From Euglena gracilis (Eukaryota > Euglenida > Euglenophyceae > Euglenales), in assembly GCA_039621445.1 (NCBI GenBank), contig CP154954.1:38897816-38961815 (forward strand): 64,000 bases of DNA. Reading direction: 5' to 3'. Of the stretch, positions 63,991-64,000 are shown piece by piece (the stretch's first letter is position 1; each line of letters begins with the position of its first letter). Both the position numbers and the translations under genes were made by a program. Below the pieces are notes generated by a model that had not been told where the DNA came from, made no database searches, and saw only the letters and a list, made by a program, of their open reading frames with translations.

Positions 63991-64000
63991 GGTCGGGTGG

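Overview
This window is nuclear DNA from an intron-dense eukaryote. I recognise no bacterial, organellar, rRNA or tRNA gene. Coding sequence is a small fraction of the window. It occurs as short, GC3-rich exons, mostly 37 to 200 nt, split by introns of 0.25 to 6 kb that are full of G or C homopolymers, microsatellites and terminal-inverted-repeat (TIR) elements. The SNARE and carrier genes fit a free-living alga or other protist, but nothing here fixes the lineage. Every confident gene lies on the + strand, and most confident 5' splice sites have T at +4 (GTGTG or GTATG).

Layout. From about 0.3 to 20.8 kb lies the 3' part of a leucine-rich-repeat gene. Eight exons of exactly 84 nt each encode one 28-residue ribonuclease-inhibitor-type repeat with phase-1 introns on both sides. 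A degenerate repeat exon precedes them, and a 75-nt cap exon and two short exons encoding a basic coiled tail follow. Its introns hold a 3.0 kb TIR element with palindromic repeats (10.0-13.0 kb), a foldback at 14.3-15.0 kb and a complete Tc1/mariner element with TA duplications (16.1-17.7 kb).

From 23.2 to 34.3 kb lie two tandem copies of a VTI1-type Qb-SNARE. The downstream copy (28153-34265) has all six exons: Habc domain, linker, SNARE motif and membrane anchor. The upstream copy shows only the SNARE-motif exons, one of them split by 1.2 kb of new sequence, and its last exon stops before the anchor, so it looks like a decaying or soluble paralogue. Between the two halves of the intact copy are long CCCCACA arrays.

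From 34.4 to 50 kb there are scattered exon-like GC-rich pieces of one or more genes I do not recognise, among many repeats: inverted-repeat elements at 38.6-40.3 kb, hAT-like and Ty3/gypsy-like remnants, GCGCATTTTT arrays, and an inverted copy of a segment of the 10-13 kb element.

From 51.8 to 58.4 kb is an SLC25 mitochondrial carrier in about eight exons with all three signature motifs (PLDTIRCR, PSEVLKTR, PLDVIRPR), resembling S-adenosylmethionine carriers. From 59.2 kb a Gly/Pro/Lys-rich protein of unknown function probably begins. It is interrupted by a 3.5 kb (ATGT)n array and the window ends inside or near it.

The genes do not form an obvious pathway. One acts in endomembrane fusion, one in mitochondrial transport, and the LRR protein is a probable protein-binding scaffold. 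Exon boundaries were set by hand from reading frame, splice-site and phase agreement. Those for the LRR repeats and the intact VTI1 copy are strong; the others are graded below.
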